Below are positions 30,412 to 39,983 of a DNA stretch of 64,000 nucleotides, in pieces; position 1 is the stretch's first letter; each line of letters opens with the position of its first letter. The position numbers and the translations under genes were made by a program. The notes below the pieces were generated by a model. The model saw nothing but the letters and a program-made list of their open reading frames with translations. It was not told the DNA's origin and did no database searches. Source of the stretch: Ascarosepion bandense. Lineage: Eukaryota > Mollusca > Cephalopoda > Sepiida > Sepiidae. The stretch covers positions 2,235,001 to 2,299,000 of the forward strand of contig JBBBDQ010001269.1 in NCBI GenBank assembly GCA_037127315.1, given 5' to 3'.

Positions 30412-30834
30412 TGGCTATTGGGCGCGTATAATGATAATATACACGCTAAAAAGACTGCCTTCTTCTACCGATGCCCAGAGCCCAGGGGTAGAATCGCCGA
30501 CTGACGCTCATTCGGTCGGGTTTCAATCCTGGGTTAGAAAGCAATCATACCCTGATTGAGCACTTTGGAGAATGAGAGACTTTGAAAACAGTAGTTACTC
30601 CGGCATATACGCATCGCTCATCCAATAATGAATTAGAGCACTCTAGGTATTGGGCGTGTATAATGATATACGCGCTAAAATGTCTGCCTTCTTCTACCGA
30701 ACGCTCGTAGCCTAGAGGTAGAATCGCCGACTGACGCCAATTCGGTCGGGTTTCAATCCTGAGTAAAAACGCAATCGGAGTCTAACCGTACTGATGAGCT
30801 GTGATACAGCGAAACAGATCTGTCTGCGGATGAC

Positions 30835-30838
<4 letters not shown>
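30412..30838 (+). mobile_element. SINE-H, 1.5-unit dimer with intact hammerhead
   Basis: A partial first monomer (30412-30550) ends shortly after the B box (GGGTTTCAATCC) without a ribozyme. It is followed by a full unit beginning CCTGATTGAGCACTTTGG and continuing through AGCCTAGAGGTAGAATCG, a second GGGTTTCAATCC and the hammerhead. The 3' end runs into (TA)n at 30835. Tandem units with a hammerhead resemble the organisation reported for retrozymes, although the first monomer's ribozyme is deleted here. Confidence 0.8.
30780..30834 (+). ncRNA. Hammerhead ribozyme, type I, intact
   Basis: All conserved parts are visible. Stem I: GTC/GAC (30780-30782 with 30832-30834) and CCGTA/TGCGG (30786-30790 with 30825-30829), separated by an internal loop TAA/AT. 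Then CTGATGA (30791-30797). Stem II: GCTGT/ACAGC (30798-30802 and 30806-30810) with loop GAT. Then GAAA (30811-30814). Stem III is a minimal ACAG/CTGT hairpin with a 2-nt loop. The cleavage site follows C30824 (GTC). The stem I internal loop and stem II loop are placed where natural hammerheads make tertiary contacts. It is identical over 55 nt to 49994-50048. Confidence 0.88.
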
Positions 30839-30881
<43 letters not shown>

Positions 30882-31239
30882 TAGCAAAAACTCTCACTTA
30901 GATACAAAATAACTGTTATAAAAACAAGTTCTTAACGAAATTCATCTGCTAGTTCACTTTCCCTTAAAGAACCCAATAATGTTAAACAGACGTTAGTTAA
31001 AAATTGATTTCCATAACTATCTCATCAACCTCCGGATTAAATCATTTTTTCTAAAGTACCGAATAACAATACTGAACATTCAGATGAAAAAATAATATGA
31101 AAATCATCTACAAAACCCAAATATATGTTAACATAAGCAAGATTATTTTCTTAGAAATGTCATAAATAAATACACAACTACAGTCGACCTGAGCAATAAA
31201 ATTAAATTAATTATATATTTTGAAAATAAAGTTAGAAAA

Positions 31240-31350
31240 AGAAGAAAAGAGTAGAAAAAAGAAACATTTTTCATGCAAATCGAGTTCGGGCCTGTTTCAT
31301 TATTATGTATGAGTTTAAGGATAAATTAGAATTTACATTAAGAAAAGTGT
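31240..31350 (+). repeat. Repeat shared with the foldback MITE loop
   Basis: The block ACATTTTTCATGCAAATCGAG then TTTCATTATTATGTAT and ACATTAAGAAAA is repeated at about 31985-32090, inside the loop of the inverted-repeat element at 31723-32311. Confidence 0.8.
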
Positions 31351-31489
31351 TGCTTACAAAGAAATAACAATGAAGAGACACACTAGTATATATATGCTTA
31401 TTATTATATATATGATATATATATATGGATGTGCGTGTATATGTTTATGTATGAATGCGTGTGTGTGTATTTATATGTATGTATGTATG

Positions 31490-31673
31490 TACACTACAGG
31501 CCATAATAATGAGCCAACCCCAATTTTATTTTAAAGAAATTATGTATTTCATACTATTTTTAGTATTTATTGCCAAGTGGATAATTCTAAACGAAAATAG
31601 AATAGTTCTGTTGTTATTATTACTTTGCAAAGTATTACAAGGCAAATAGCGACTATTTACCCATCACACCCTT

Positions 31674-31676
<3 letters not shown>
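31490..31676 (+). mobile_element. MITE-C left half
   Basis: It begins ACACTACAGGCCATAATAAT and follows MITE-C to the ACTTTGCAAAGTATTACAAGG block. It then changes to AGCGACTATTTACCCATCAC and enters (TA)n. The right half is missing. Confidence 0.75.
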
Positions 31677-31722
<46 letters not shown>

Positions 31723-31724
<2 letters not shown>

Positions 31725-32307
31725 CCAGTCATTTTAAAAAGAAATTATGTATTTCATACTATTTTTAGTATTGATTGCAGAGTGGATAATTGTAAGCGAA
31801 AATAGAATGGTTGTTATTATTACTTTGCAAAATTCTACAAGTCAAGGAAGCAAAAATGAACTCTTCCAAATCACCCTAAATTTTCTTCATTCGTTCATTG
31901 ACGAAACTGCAATATAGTTAATTATCAAATTATTAAGTTCAGTTGTTTTATATTATCTGACAGCAGTGAAAGTCAGGAAAATAAGAAAAAAGAAAAAAAA
32001 GGAAACATTTTTCATGCAAATCGAGTTCAGGCCTGTTTCATTATTATGTATTAGCTTGGATTTAGAGTTTACATTAAGAAAACAACTGAACTTAATAATT
32101 TGATAATTACTTATATTTCAGTTTCATCAATGAACGAATGAAGAAAATTTAGGGCGATTTGGAAGAGTTCATTTTTGCTTCCTTGCCTTGTAGAATTTTG
32201 CAAAGTAATAATAACAACAAAACCATTCTATTTTTCGCTTAGAATTATCCACTTTGCAATAAATACTAAAAATAGTATGAAATACATAATTTTTTTTAAA
32301 TGGCTGG

Positions 32308-32311
<4 letters not shown>
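31723..32311. mobile_element. Foldback MITE-C derivative with captured loop
   Basis: Two inverted arms of about 230 bp (31723-31955 and about 32085-32311), each MITE-C-like (AAATTATGTATTTCATACTA against its complement), surround a roughly 130-bp loop. The loop is a near copy of 31240-31350. Each side abuts (TA)n. The true MITE-C tips (CACTACCGGCC) are missing at both ends. Confidence 0.85.
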
Positions 32312-32344
<33 letters not shown>

Positions 32345-32346
<2 letters not shown>

Positions 32347-32700
32347 GTAAAGAGTCGCTTACAAAGAATCAACAATGAATATACAAGCGCACAATGTGAA
32401 CAGAAAAGGGTGTCACCTTTGATATTAATTTGTTTGTACTACATTTGCATGCGTTGTTCTGTATCATTGATTGATTTTTTATAATATACGAATGTTTGTA
32501 CATTTGCGTCTGTTGTGCAGAGGAAAGGTGGTCGATGCACTTAAAATGTTCATAGATGGGCATTTTGAAAAATGATATGGAAAGAATGTTATATATTCTT
32601 TGACCGCAATGTGTAATTTCGCCAAGTGTATTTACATTGACCAAATATTTTATGATAGAAAAGTGTAAGCTGGCAAAACAAAAAATAAAATAAATATTGT
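32345..32700. other. No feature recognised
   Basis: AT-rich spacer. The first 20 bp (GATGGGTAAAGAGTCGCTTA) also occur near 59820 and, inverted, near 31660, next to MITE-C ends. Confidence 0.5.
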
Positions 32701-32704
32701 TTCC

Positions 32705-32800
32705 AAATAGACAGATTAATACCTTTCCCAATGGTATTTGCGCGTAAGTGAATGCAACGAATTCAGCTGGAATTCGAGCTCGGCTCCCCGATTTCTCCAA
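32705..32800 (-). mobile_element. SINE family A fragment
   Basis: The minus strand shows GAGCTCGAATTCCAGCTGAA followed by the CACTTACGCGCAAATACC block. The 5' head is cut at 32800. Confidence 0.75.
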
Positions 32801-32946
32801 TCAGTAGATTACTGAAAGCTCTTTCGCATAACGAGTTCGAAGAATACTTACAGAAGTGGCAACATCGTCTCAAAGAGTTTCACATGGGGAATATTTTGAA
32901 TGTGACAACACAAAATATGATTTCACATAGACATTCAGGGAATTAA
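32800..32946 (+). pseudogene. Possible mariner-type transposase C-terminal scrap
   Basis: A frame reads RLLKALSHNEFEEYLQKWQH then RLKEF, which resembles the W-Q/R tail of mariner-type transposases. The match is from memory, short, and without the usual G-YFE ending, so this is a weak call. The N-terminal relic at 33184 lies just downstream. Confidence 0.3.
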
Positions 32947-32959
32947 GTCGTCACGTTTT

Positions 32960-33530
32960 GTACATATAGAATGTGCATCAAGTGGGTGTGCACTTTAAAA
33001 AATTTATAACTTTATTTGTATTTGTAATAGAAATAAACTGTAAAAAATGTTATAAAGTTTAATGTACCTAGTTTTAAATATAGTTATTAAATAATTCTTT
33101 ACCAGAAAATTTGCAACAATTTTTAGATAAGTAAAAAAATATTTTCTTCTTTTTCAAAATCAATTTGATCCATAGCTTCAACTGAGGAAAAAGTAAACTG
33201 TGTCTTTTGGTTGGCTGAACTGAAATCTACTTTTGTTGTACAAACAAAGTTTAGAATCGAATACAATAAAGAACCACTTCATAGGAAAACTATTGCTAAA
33301 TGGATGAACAAATTTAAAGAGACAGTCTCTCTTCATGATAAGCCACGGTCTGGAAGGCAATGTATTGCTAATGACGGAGGACGTGTGGAAACGAATAAAA
33401 TTTCAATAAAACCTAAAAAAATATAGATTTACTTCTTTCTAATTAGATTTACAAATTATTTCTTTTGCAGATATAAATAAAAGCTATCATTTTTTAAAGT
33501 GATCACAAACTTTATGGACAACCTGTATAA
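32960..33530 (+). mobile_element. Mariner-superfamily relic with DUF4817-type HTH
   Basis: Subterminal inverted repeats are visible: CACTTTAAAAAATTTATAAC (about 32990) against the complement of GATAGCTTTT..., that is ATTTTTTAAAGTGATCAC at about 33490. The right end AAACTTTATGGACAACCTGT is followed by ATAA. Between them only an N-terminal HTH frame remains. Boundaries on the left are uncertain. Confidence 0.55.
33184..33426 (+). pseudogene. DUF4817-like helix-turn-helix of a transposase
   Basis: The open frame from 33184 reads EEKVNCVFWLAELKSTFVVQ, then TKFRIEYNKEPLHRKTIAKW, MNKFKETVSLHDKPRSGRQ. This follows the DUF4817 pattern (C-x-W-E/K-S-x-V-Q-x-x-FR-x-EY-x-P...I-x-W-x-x-F-x-T...GR) found at the N-terminus of some animal transposases. 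There it probably binds the terminal repeats. The catalytic domain is absent; the frame stops at 33426. Confidence 0.65.
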
Positions 33531-33534
33531 TTTT

Positions 33535-33740
33535 TACGTTTAGGTAGAGTTTCTTTGGAACTTCTATTTTTTTGGGGTCATTACGATGACAAAAATTCTA
33601 TATAAAACTTAATTAAATGGATGAGAAAAAAAGAAAAAAATATTCAATATTTTGTGAAAAAAGATTAAATATTATTTTTATGGGAGTGTATTCATTTTGG
33701 ACATTCTTTGATATTGAAAAGAGATAGTTCTAAGCCGTGT
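33535..33740. other. Spacer, nothing recognised
   Basis: AT-rich DNA between the transposase relic and the LINE. Confidence 0.4.
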
Positions 33741-33744
33741 AACC

Positions 33745-34515
33745 TTCTTCTTCTATGTGCCTTGTCCCTTCAGGACGTAGGCGATCATGGCCTTCCACGT
33801 TTCCCTATGCCTGGTGCCTCTGAGCACGCCTTCTCCTGTTCCTCGTTCCGTCATCCACCTGATTAGCTCCTTCAAATATGTTATCCGTTGCTTTCCCCTG
33901 CCTCGTTTTCTCTCTATCTGGTCTGTTAGTATCAGATTCTCCAAGCCCTCCTTCCTCATTGCGTTTCCCAGGAACTTCCGCTGTCTCTTCCTGATGCTCA
34001 GTATTAATTTCTTTTTGTTTTCATCATCTCCAAGACCTCATCATTGCTCACATGTTCGATCTGTGATATTCGCAGCACCCCTCTGTAGAACTCCATTTCA
34101 GTTGCTTCAAGTTTTTCCTTCATCTTTGATGGTATTGTCCAGCATTCACTGCAATATTGAAGGACGGACAGCACGTAGCAATCCATTACTCTCTTACTAG
34201 TTTCTAGCGAAATTGTCCTGTATCTTAATACCTTACTTAACTTCTGGAATGCTTCTTTCCCCATGCCAATGCGCCTTCGGATCTCTGTGTCGCACTTTCC
34301 ATCTTCTGTTATAACGCTTCCCAGTTATTTCAATTTTTGTACCTGCTTGATTCTGGTATCCACGACTTGTATTTGGCATTTTGGGCTGCACTTTTTACTG
34401 ATGACCATGCATTCGGTTTTCGTGCAGTTTATTTCTAGTCCTTTCTTGTTACTGTCTTCTGCTACCTTCTGTAGGAGGTCTTGTAGTTTCTTTTCTGTGT
34501 CTGCTATATCTTCTT
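33745..34515 (-). mobile_element. RTE-like LINE, minus strand, 3' fragment
   Basis: The minus strand carries, in several frames, CKKCTKTECMVISKK-like sequence, KKRVMDCYVLSVLQYCSECW (34004-34264), EFYRGVLRISQIEHVSNDEV and MRKEGLENLILTDQIERKRG (33753-33959). Its 3' end (CCTGAAGGGACAAGGCACAT then AGAAGAAGAA) shows the (GAA) tail. The 5' side is truncated within IADTEK at about 34510. Confidence 0.8.
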
Positions 34516-34519
34516 TTAA

Positions 34520-35690
34520 GCGAATTAGAGCATTATGTTCTTTAGTTTGGAAAAAATATTTTCTTTTTTTTTTATCTTGAGTATCTTTATTTTACTTCAA
34601 CGAAAATTCATGCAAAAAGATCCCAGAACATCTAAAACTATATATCTACAATTTTTCTAAGCATGATTTTCGCTCCAAAATAAAAACAGGAGTACGAAAA
34701 GCTACTAATCCATATGTTTGGCTATAACTTTATCCCCTGTGCTAAAATGTATTTGGTTGGTCAGCACAATAGGATTCTCCTTTGGAGGATAAAATGATAC
34801 TTTTTTTCTTTTTTTGCCCCGCAAATATATATCGATTGTCTAGAAAGATACAGTCAATTTCATCAAACGTTTGTTCAGACATTATACAGTACATTGTAGT
34901 AAATTTTAGCGCACACCATTATAATTATCAAACCATTGATATCAGAACCGAGAGAATTACAGGGTTCTATCCCGACTTGCTGATCGAATATTTTTCAAGG
35001 TTTACACTTTATTTTTTCCACTGATTTTCTGTTATTTTTATTTATTTGCCTCTTTATTTCATTTTTCTGTGTGCAGCAAAGTTAATTACCGCCACTCATT
35101 TGTGTACTGCATCCTTTCCGCTGCAGTTATCCCTCTCCTATTTTAGTTATGATTCCCCGGCATCTTTCATCTGTAGCCACTGCTCCGATTCAGTTGCTTT
35201 ACATCATCAGACACTGTTCCGCACCAGCCATCTTTAGTTGCCCTCTAGAGACGATCGCCGGTCATTTTTCAGCCCCAATAGCCCACCTTCCTTAGTGGCT
35301 GTTCTTCAAAAGAATCTGTCCATCGCTAAACACTTTCCTTCCAGAGTTGCCATTTATACCCACTCTCAGTTTTCATCCACCAACATTGTTCATAATCAGT
35401 TTACAATTGAGAAAAGCTAAGGAAGACATTCCTGAATGATTTCCGTTTGAAAAAGGAGGTTTAAAATAGCATCGCTTGGTTATAAAATAATGTAATCAAT
35501 ATATGTTTTGCAAATGAATGTATTTGTGAAATATGTGTAGGATGAAAACAAGTGACGAAAGAGGCGAGGAAAAGGTGAAAAATTGCAGTTTAATTTTTGT
35601 TAAATTAGCAAAAGTGACCACATAAGAAGATTTGAAACCAAAAAAGAAGTAAAAGAAAGTAAGCAAACAAAAAGGTAAATCATTTATATC
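34520..35690. other. Unassigned sequence with two abutting short frames
   Basis: Two plus-strand frames abut exactly: 35046-35237 (63 codons) and 35238-35420 (60 codons), in a locally C-richer stretch (about 35080-35400). Neither shows a recognisable domain or relative here. This is the least TE-like stretch of its size in the window, so a diverged repeat or an exon cannot be excluded, but nothing positive supports either. Confidence 0.35.
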
Positions 35691-35698
35691 AGAATTGG

Positions 35699-36705
35699 AA
35701 AAGAAAGAAAGAAAGAAAGAAAGAAAGAATGTATGAATGATTTTTTGGAAAGAAAGAAAGAAACAAACAAACAAACAAACAGAATCTAGAGTTCGGGAAC
35801 GAAAGAAAGAAAGAAAGAAAAAAGAGATGAATTAACTAAGAAAGAAAGAAAGAAACAAACAAGCAAACAAACAAAGAAAAAAGAATAAACATTTCCTAGA
35901 ATCTAGCGTTTGGGAATTAAAGAAAGAAAGAAAAGATGAATGAATTGAGAAAGAAAGAAAGAAAATCTAGCACCTGGTAACGAAAGAAAGAAAGAAATAT
36001 GAGGTAAATGAACTGAGAAAGAAAGAAAGAAAGAAAGAATATTAAGCAAATCCTATAACAGAAATGGAAGACTGAAAAAATATAAAAATTAAACTAAATT
36101 ATAAGAAAGAAAAAAGAAAGAAAAAAGAGATTAATGAACAAAGAAAGAAAGAAAGAATCAATATGTAAAATGACACAGAAGAAATAAAGAAAGAACTGGT
36201 AGATTATTTAAGAAAAAAAAAGAATGAATTATTATTTGAAAAAAAAGAAAGACCTAATTATTTAGAAAAGAAAGTGTGAAATCAAGTAAAAAAGAAAGAA
36301 TGAACGAAACAATGCAAGAAAGAAAAAGAGAAAGAATGAATGAAACAATTCAAGAAAGAAAAAAAGAAAGAATGAACGAAGCAATTCAAGAAAGAAAAAA
36401 AGAAAGAATGAACGAAGCAATGCAAGAAGAAAAAAGAAAGAATGAACGAAACAATGCAAGAAAGAAAAAAAGAAAGAATGAACGAAACAATGCAAGAAAG
36501 AATAAAAGAAAGAATGAACGAAACAATGCAAGAAAGAAAAAAAGAAAGAATGAACGAAACAATGCAAGAAAGAAAAAAGAAAGAATGAACGAAACAATTC
36601 AAGAAAGAAAAAAAGAAAGAATGAACGAAACAATGCAAGAAAGAAAAAAAGAAAGAATGAACGAAACAATGCAAGAAAGAAAAAAAGAAAGAAAGAAAGA
36701 ACGCA
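35699..36705. repeat. Second polypurine tract with 36-bp higher-order repeat
   Basis: GAAA-rich DNA with AAC, GAATGA and AACAAAC interruptions. From about 36290 to 36690 a unit of about 36 bp (GAATGAACGAAACAATGCAA then GAAAGAAAAAAAGAAA) repeats about eleven times, with one unit a codon shorter. Because 36 is divisible by three it yields a 175-codon plus-strand frame (36276-36803) of repeated ERMNETMQERKK. I consider that frame incidental. Confidence 0.9.
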
Positions 36706-36719
36706 TGAAGGGCAAAAAT

Positions 36720-37255
36720 GTTCAGTTCGCTCCTATAAAAGAAGAATTATTGAGTCCAAAATGTCCAAACGTAAGATTCATTTTGCACAAGAATTGCCAG
36801 TAATTTATCTTTGACAAGTTATTCCTGCGTTTCAATAATTACAGTCGGAAACATTTTGTCTTGAAATAAAAGATAAATATCTGGTGATACTAACATAATT
36901 GCAGCCAATGTTAGTTTTTCATCTCAATTTGTGAGATTCTATTATTATCATAGTTGTTATTAGTGAGTGAACATCAGAAGTGAAGATATTGATATTATAT
37001 TAGCCTGACAATTATTCTCACGCTTTGTCATTTCCTTTATTACTTGAGTGAGGAATAAAAACACACGGGTAAAAGGGAATCAGTTAAAGCTTAGGAAAGA
37101 ATGTTGAGGCTACAAATCAGGACCATGACGAAATCAATTATGAGACATACCACAGAAAGAAAATAATAATAGTTTTACTTTTAGTCTCTAATTACTTTAT
37201 GCATTAAAAATAACGTTTGCTATCAATATTACACAATTTGCGTCTAACAGCTCGC
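36720..37255. other. No feature recognised
   Basis: AT-rich spacer. Confidence 0.4.
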
Positions 37256-37259
37256 CTTT

Positions 37260-37405
37260 GATATACCAGTTAAGTGTCATACGTGATACACACTAGGGCA
37301 ATCATGTAACGAATGAAACATGACTGACTAGGCAGAACATTTTGCCGCAATAGGTTGCCATTATTTCTGCGGGTAGACTGGTTGCCAACTAAGTCTAAAG
37401 AAACT
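37260..37405 (-). mobile_element. SINE family A 3' fragment
   Basis: The minus strand shows the ACCAGTCTACCCGCAGAAAT block, a decayed terminal hairpin and GTGTATCACGTATGACACTT. Confidence 0.7.
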
Positions 37406-37407
37406 AA

Positions 37408-38620
37408 TCTTTTTTTTTATAAGCGTTTCACCCCGAGCAAGGCATGTCACTGCCACTAGTGCGCAGGGGGCTACATAAAGTGGAGAAAGGATGATTAAAT
37501 ATAGGAAATGTCAGAGGGTGGGTGATAGGTGGGTAGGGATACCGAGAATGGTTAAAAAAAGGAAATGTCAGAGGGTGGGTGATAGTCGGATAAGGATACC
37601 GAGAATGAGGGTTGGGTAGATGAGAGTGTTCTGAGAATAATTGGGAGTTAGTGTGATAGGAGGTGTCTATTGACCCTACTTTTAAACACCTGGAGATTGT
37701 AGTTGTCGGGAAAGCAGACTTGTGGAAGGGAGTTCCACAGGCGGGAAGCGCGAGAAAAGAAGCTGTTGGAGTAGAATTTACGGTTACATATCTGTTTAAA
37801 TGTAAAAGGGTGGGAACTAGTGGCTAATCTAGTATCTCGTGTAAATTCGTGCTTAGGCGGCACCACTGCTCTGAGTTCATCGGAGCAGAAGCCATGAAAG
37901 TACTTTTAGAAGAGGCACAGGGAAGCCACATCACGCCGATGAGAGAGTGGTTGCAGCCGGTCTGCCAAGTCAGTATCAACCACGTTACAGATCCTCCTTT
38001 GTATTTTGTCAAGAAGTCCAAGGAGAGCAGCAGGGTCACCCGACCAGATATGGCAGCAATATTCAATACACGGGTGGATGGTAGATTTGTACATGTGCAG
38101 AATAGATTCAGGTGGGAAAAACTTCCGGGCCCTGCACAGAGAGCCGACTTTCATAGCGGCAGATTTGGCAATGGATTCGATATAGTCATTCCATTTGAGG
38201 TCCGCCGAAAGTGTAAGGCCAAGGAGGCGTAGTGTTTTACTCTCTGGGAGGCAAGCCTGTCCCATGCTAATGGGAGGTAAATGCGATTGTCTATGGTGGT
38301 TAGTTGATAACAGATTCGTTTTAGAAACATTGAAATTTACTAGCCATTTCCTACCCCAGGCCACTACGGATTAGAGGTTCTTTTCAAGCTCGGCAGCGAG
38401 GTTCGTTTTGTCGTCTACATCTGGTTTTTGATCGATGCGAAAGTAGATTGTTGTGTCATCGGCGTACATGCCTACTTGGGATCTAATGGCGTCGGGGAGA
38501 TCATTAATGTACAGCAGAAATAGCGTGGGACCTAGGATAGAACCTTGAGGGACGCCCGCGTTCGTATGGTAGTTTTGGGAGGCATGCCCATTTCATACTA
38601 CCTTCAATGTGCGGTTAGAG
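37408..38620 (-). mobile_element. CR1/Jockey-type LINE, minus strand, with RT part
   Basis: Read on minus: NRTLKVV region, [10 protein letters not shown] (about 38560), [20 protein letters not shown] with the catalytic YADDT intact (about 38470), a TAG at about 38370, then the frame 38364-37906 and the C-terminal end 37866-37648. The 3' UTR has a roughly 60-bp duplication (AAATGTCAGAGGGTGGGTGATAG twice, about 37508 and 37562). The tail is at 37408-37470. Confidence 0.85.
37906..38364 (-). pseudogene. LINE reverse transcriptase, thumb region
   Basis: 152 codons including WGRKWLVNFNVSKTNLLSTN, LRLLGLTLSADLKWNDYIES and IEYCCHIWSGDPAALLGLLD, homologous to 21724-22491. A frameshift at the end joins it to 37866-37648, which holds FFSRASRLWNSLPQVCFPDN. 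The upstream palm is separated by one stop. Confidence 0.85.
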
Positions 38621-38656
38621 ATGAATGTGTGTATGTATGTATGTATGTATGTACAT

Positions 38657-39337
38657 TGTAGCGTAGGGAGCTGGTTATGTTTCTTTAATTCGGCATTGTG
38701 TCTAACTTAAACAAAATCTCTACAGCTTACAAGTTTTATGCAGAGTTATAAACATCAGAAGGTTTTTCATCATCAGAAGTTTGGTTGTCGGCAGGTTGGA
38801 ATGTGTGGAATTGTGAGGAATAGCATAAGAAGAATAAAATATACATTTTGAATGTTAAAATAGAAATTTATGAAAGGGAAAGACTAACATAAGTTGTAGG
38901 AGTTAAAGTGCAATTAGAAACATTATTAAGAGGTTAAGTGTAGAGTTCGTACAAAATGTTCGTAGTAGTAACTGTTGAAAAAGATAAGGAGAAAGAGAAA
39001 GAGGACAATGTCCGGGTTGCTTGAAGTTGAAAGTTACATTTTAGTGTTGTCTATCTCGCTGCTTCCACCTGACTGAATTGACTGACGTTGACGAAGTCCT
39101 TTTATTGCAATCTAGATATTTTCGCACTTACACGCGAAGTCCTTTTGGTCTGGCAAGTGGTTCCCATTCATTAAAAATCATTTTAACACCTACTTGCGAA
39201 ATCTAGTTTCGACTTTTGTTTTAAGCAGATGGTCAATCCTTTTTCTATTTGGGAAAAATCAGGATTTCACACGTCGTTGTGAACTTTTGTAAAAGTGAAG
39301 AACAGAGTTGTTTTTAATAAATTTCCTATCCGCTACA
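38657..39337 (+). mobile_element. Candidate solo LTR
   Basis: 681 bp starting TGTAGCGTAGG and ending CCTATCCGCTACA; the ends are inverted repeats over at least 7 bp. AATAAA lies at 39316-39321, close to the 3' end. The flanks ACAT and ACAC would be an imperfect 4-bp duplication. No TATA box was found. A MITE-C abuts the right edge. Confidence 0.5.
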
Positions 39338-39338
39338 A

Positions 39339-39695
39339 CACTACCGGCCATAATTATTAGGCGACCCCTGTTTTTTTAATTGATAATTCTAAACGAAAAT
39401 AGAATGGTTCTTTTGTTATTATTATTATTCTGCTTAATTTTACAAGGCAAGAAAGCAAAGATGTACTCGTCCGAATCACCCAAAATTTTCTTCATTCTTT
39501 CATTGATGAAACTGTAATATAGGTAATTATTAAATTTTTATAAATTCATTTGATGCACATGTTATTATGCAGTATTAACATAAGAACCATTCTATTTTCA
39601 TTTACAATTATTCACTTGGCAATAAATACTGAAAAATAATATGAAATTCATAATTCTTCTAAACACTGGGGTGGCCTAATAATTATGGCCGGTAG
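39339..39695. mobile_element. MITE-C copy
   Basis: The left end CACTACCGGCCATAATTATT and the right end AATAATTATGGCCGGTAG are inverted repeats over about 30 bp, with the family interior between. The last bases of the right terminus are cut by the LINE tail at 39696. No TA is present on the left. Confidence 0.85.
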
Positions 39696-39952
39696 CCAGG
39701 AAGAGATAACTGAAGTTCCTGGGACATGCAATGAGGAAGGAGGGCCTGGAGAACCTGATACTGACAGGCCAGATAGAATGAAAAAGAGACAGAGGAAGGC
39801 AGCGGATAACATATTTGCAGGGCCTGATCAGGTGGATGACGGAACGGGGGTTGCGAGGTGTAATAGTAGCAAACATACTAAGAGCCAAAAGGGATAGGAA
39901 GATGTGGAGAACCATGATCACCTACGTTCTGAAGAGACAGGGCACATAGAAG

Positions 39953-39983
<31 letters not shown>
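39696..39983 (+). mobile_element. RTE-like LINE extreme 3' end with (GAA)n tail
   Basis: A frame reads EEITEVPGTCNEEGGPGEPD then ERMKKRQRKAADNIFAGPDQ, shared with 26121-26345. It ends TGAAGAGACAGGGCACATAG followed by (GAA)11-12 at about 39950-39983, the clearest tail of this family. Confidence 0.85.

Noticed and set aside
35046..35420. Host exons from two abutting short frames
   Set aside because: No conserved domain, splice context or codon evidence supports coding.
36262..36803. Frames of 130-175 codons on both strands
   Set aside because: They follow a 36-bp simple repeat; both strands are open for the same reason and no motif is present.
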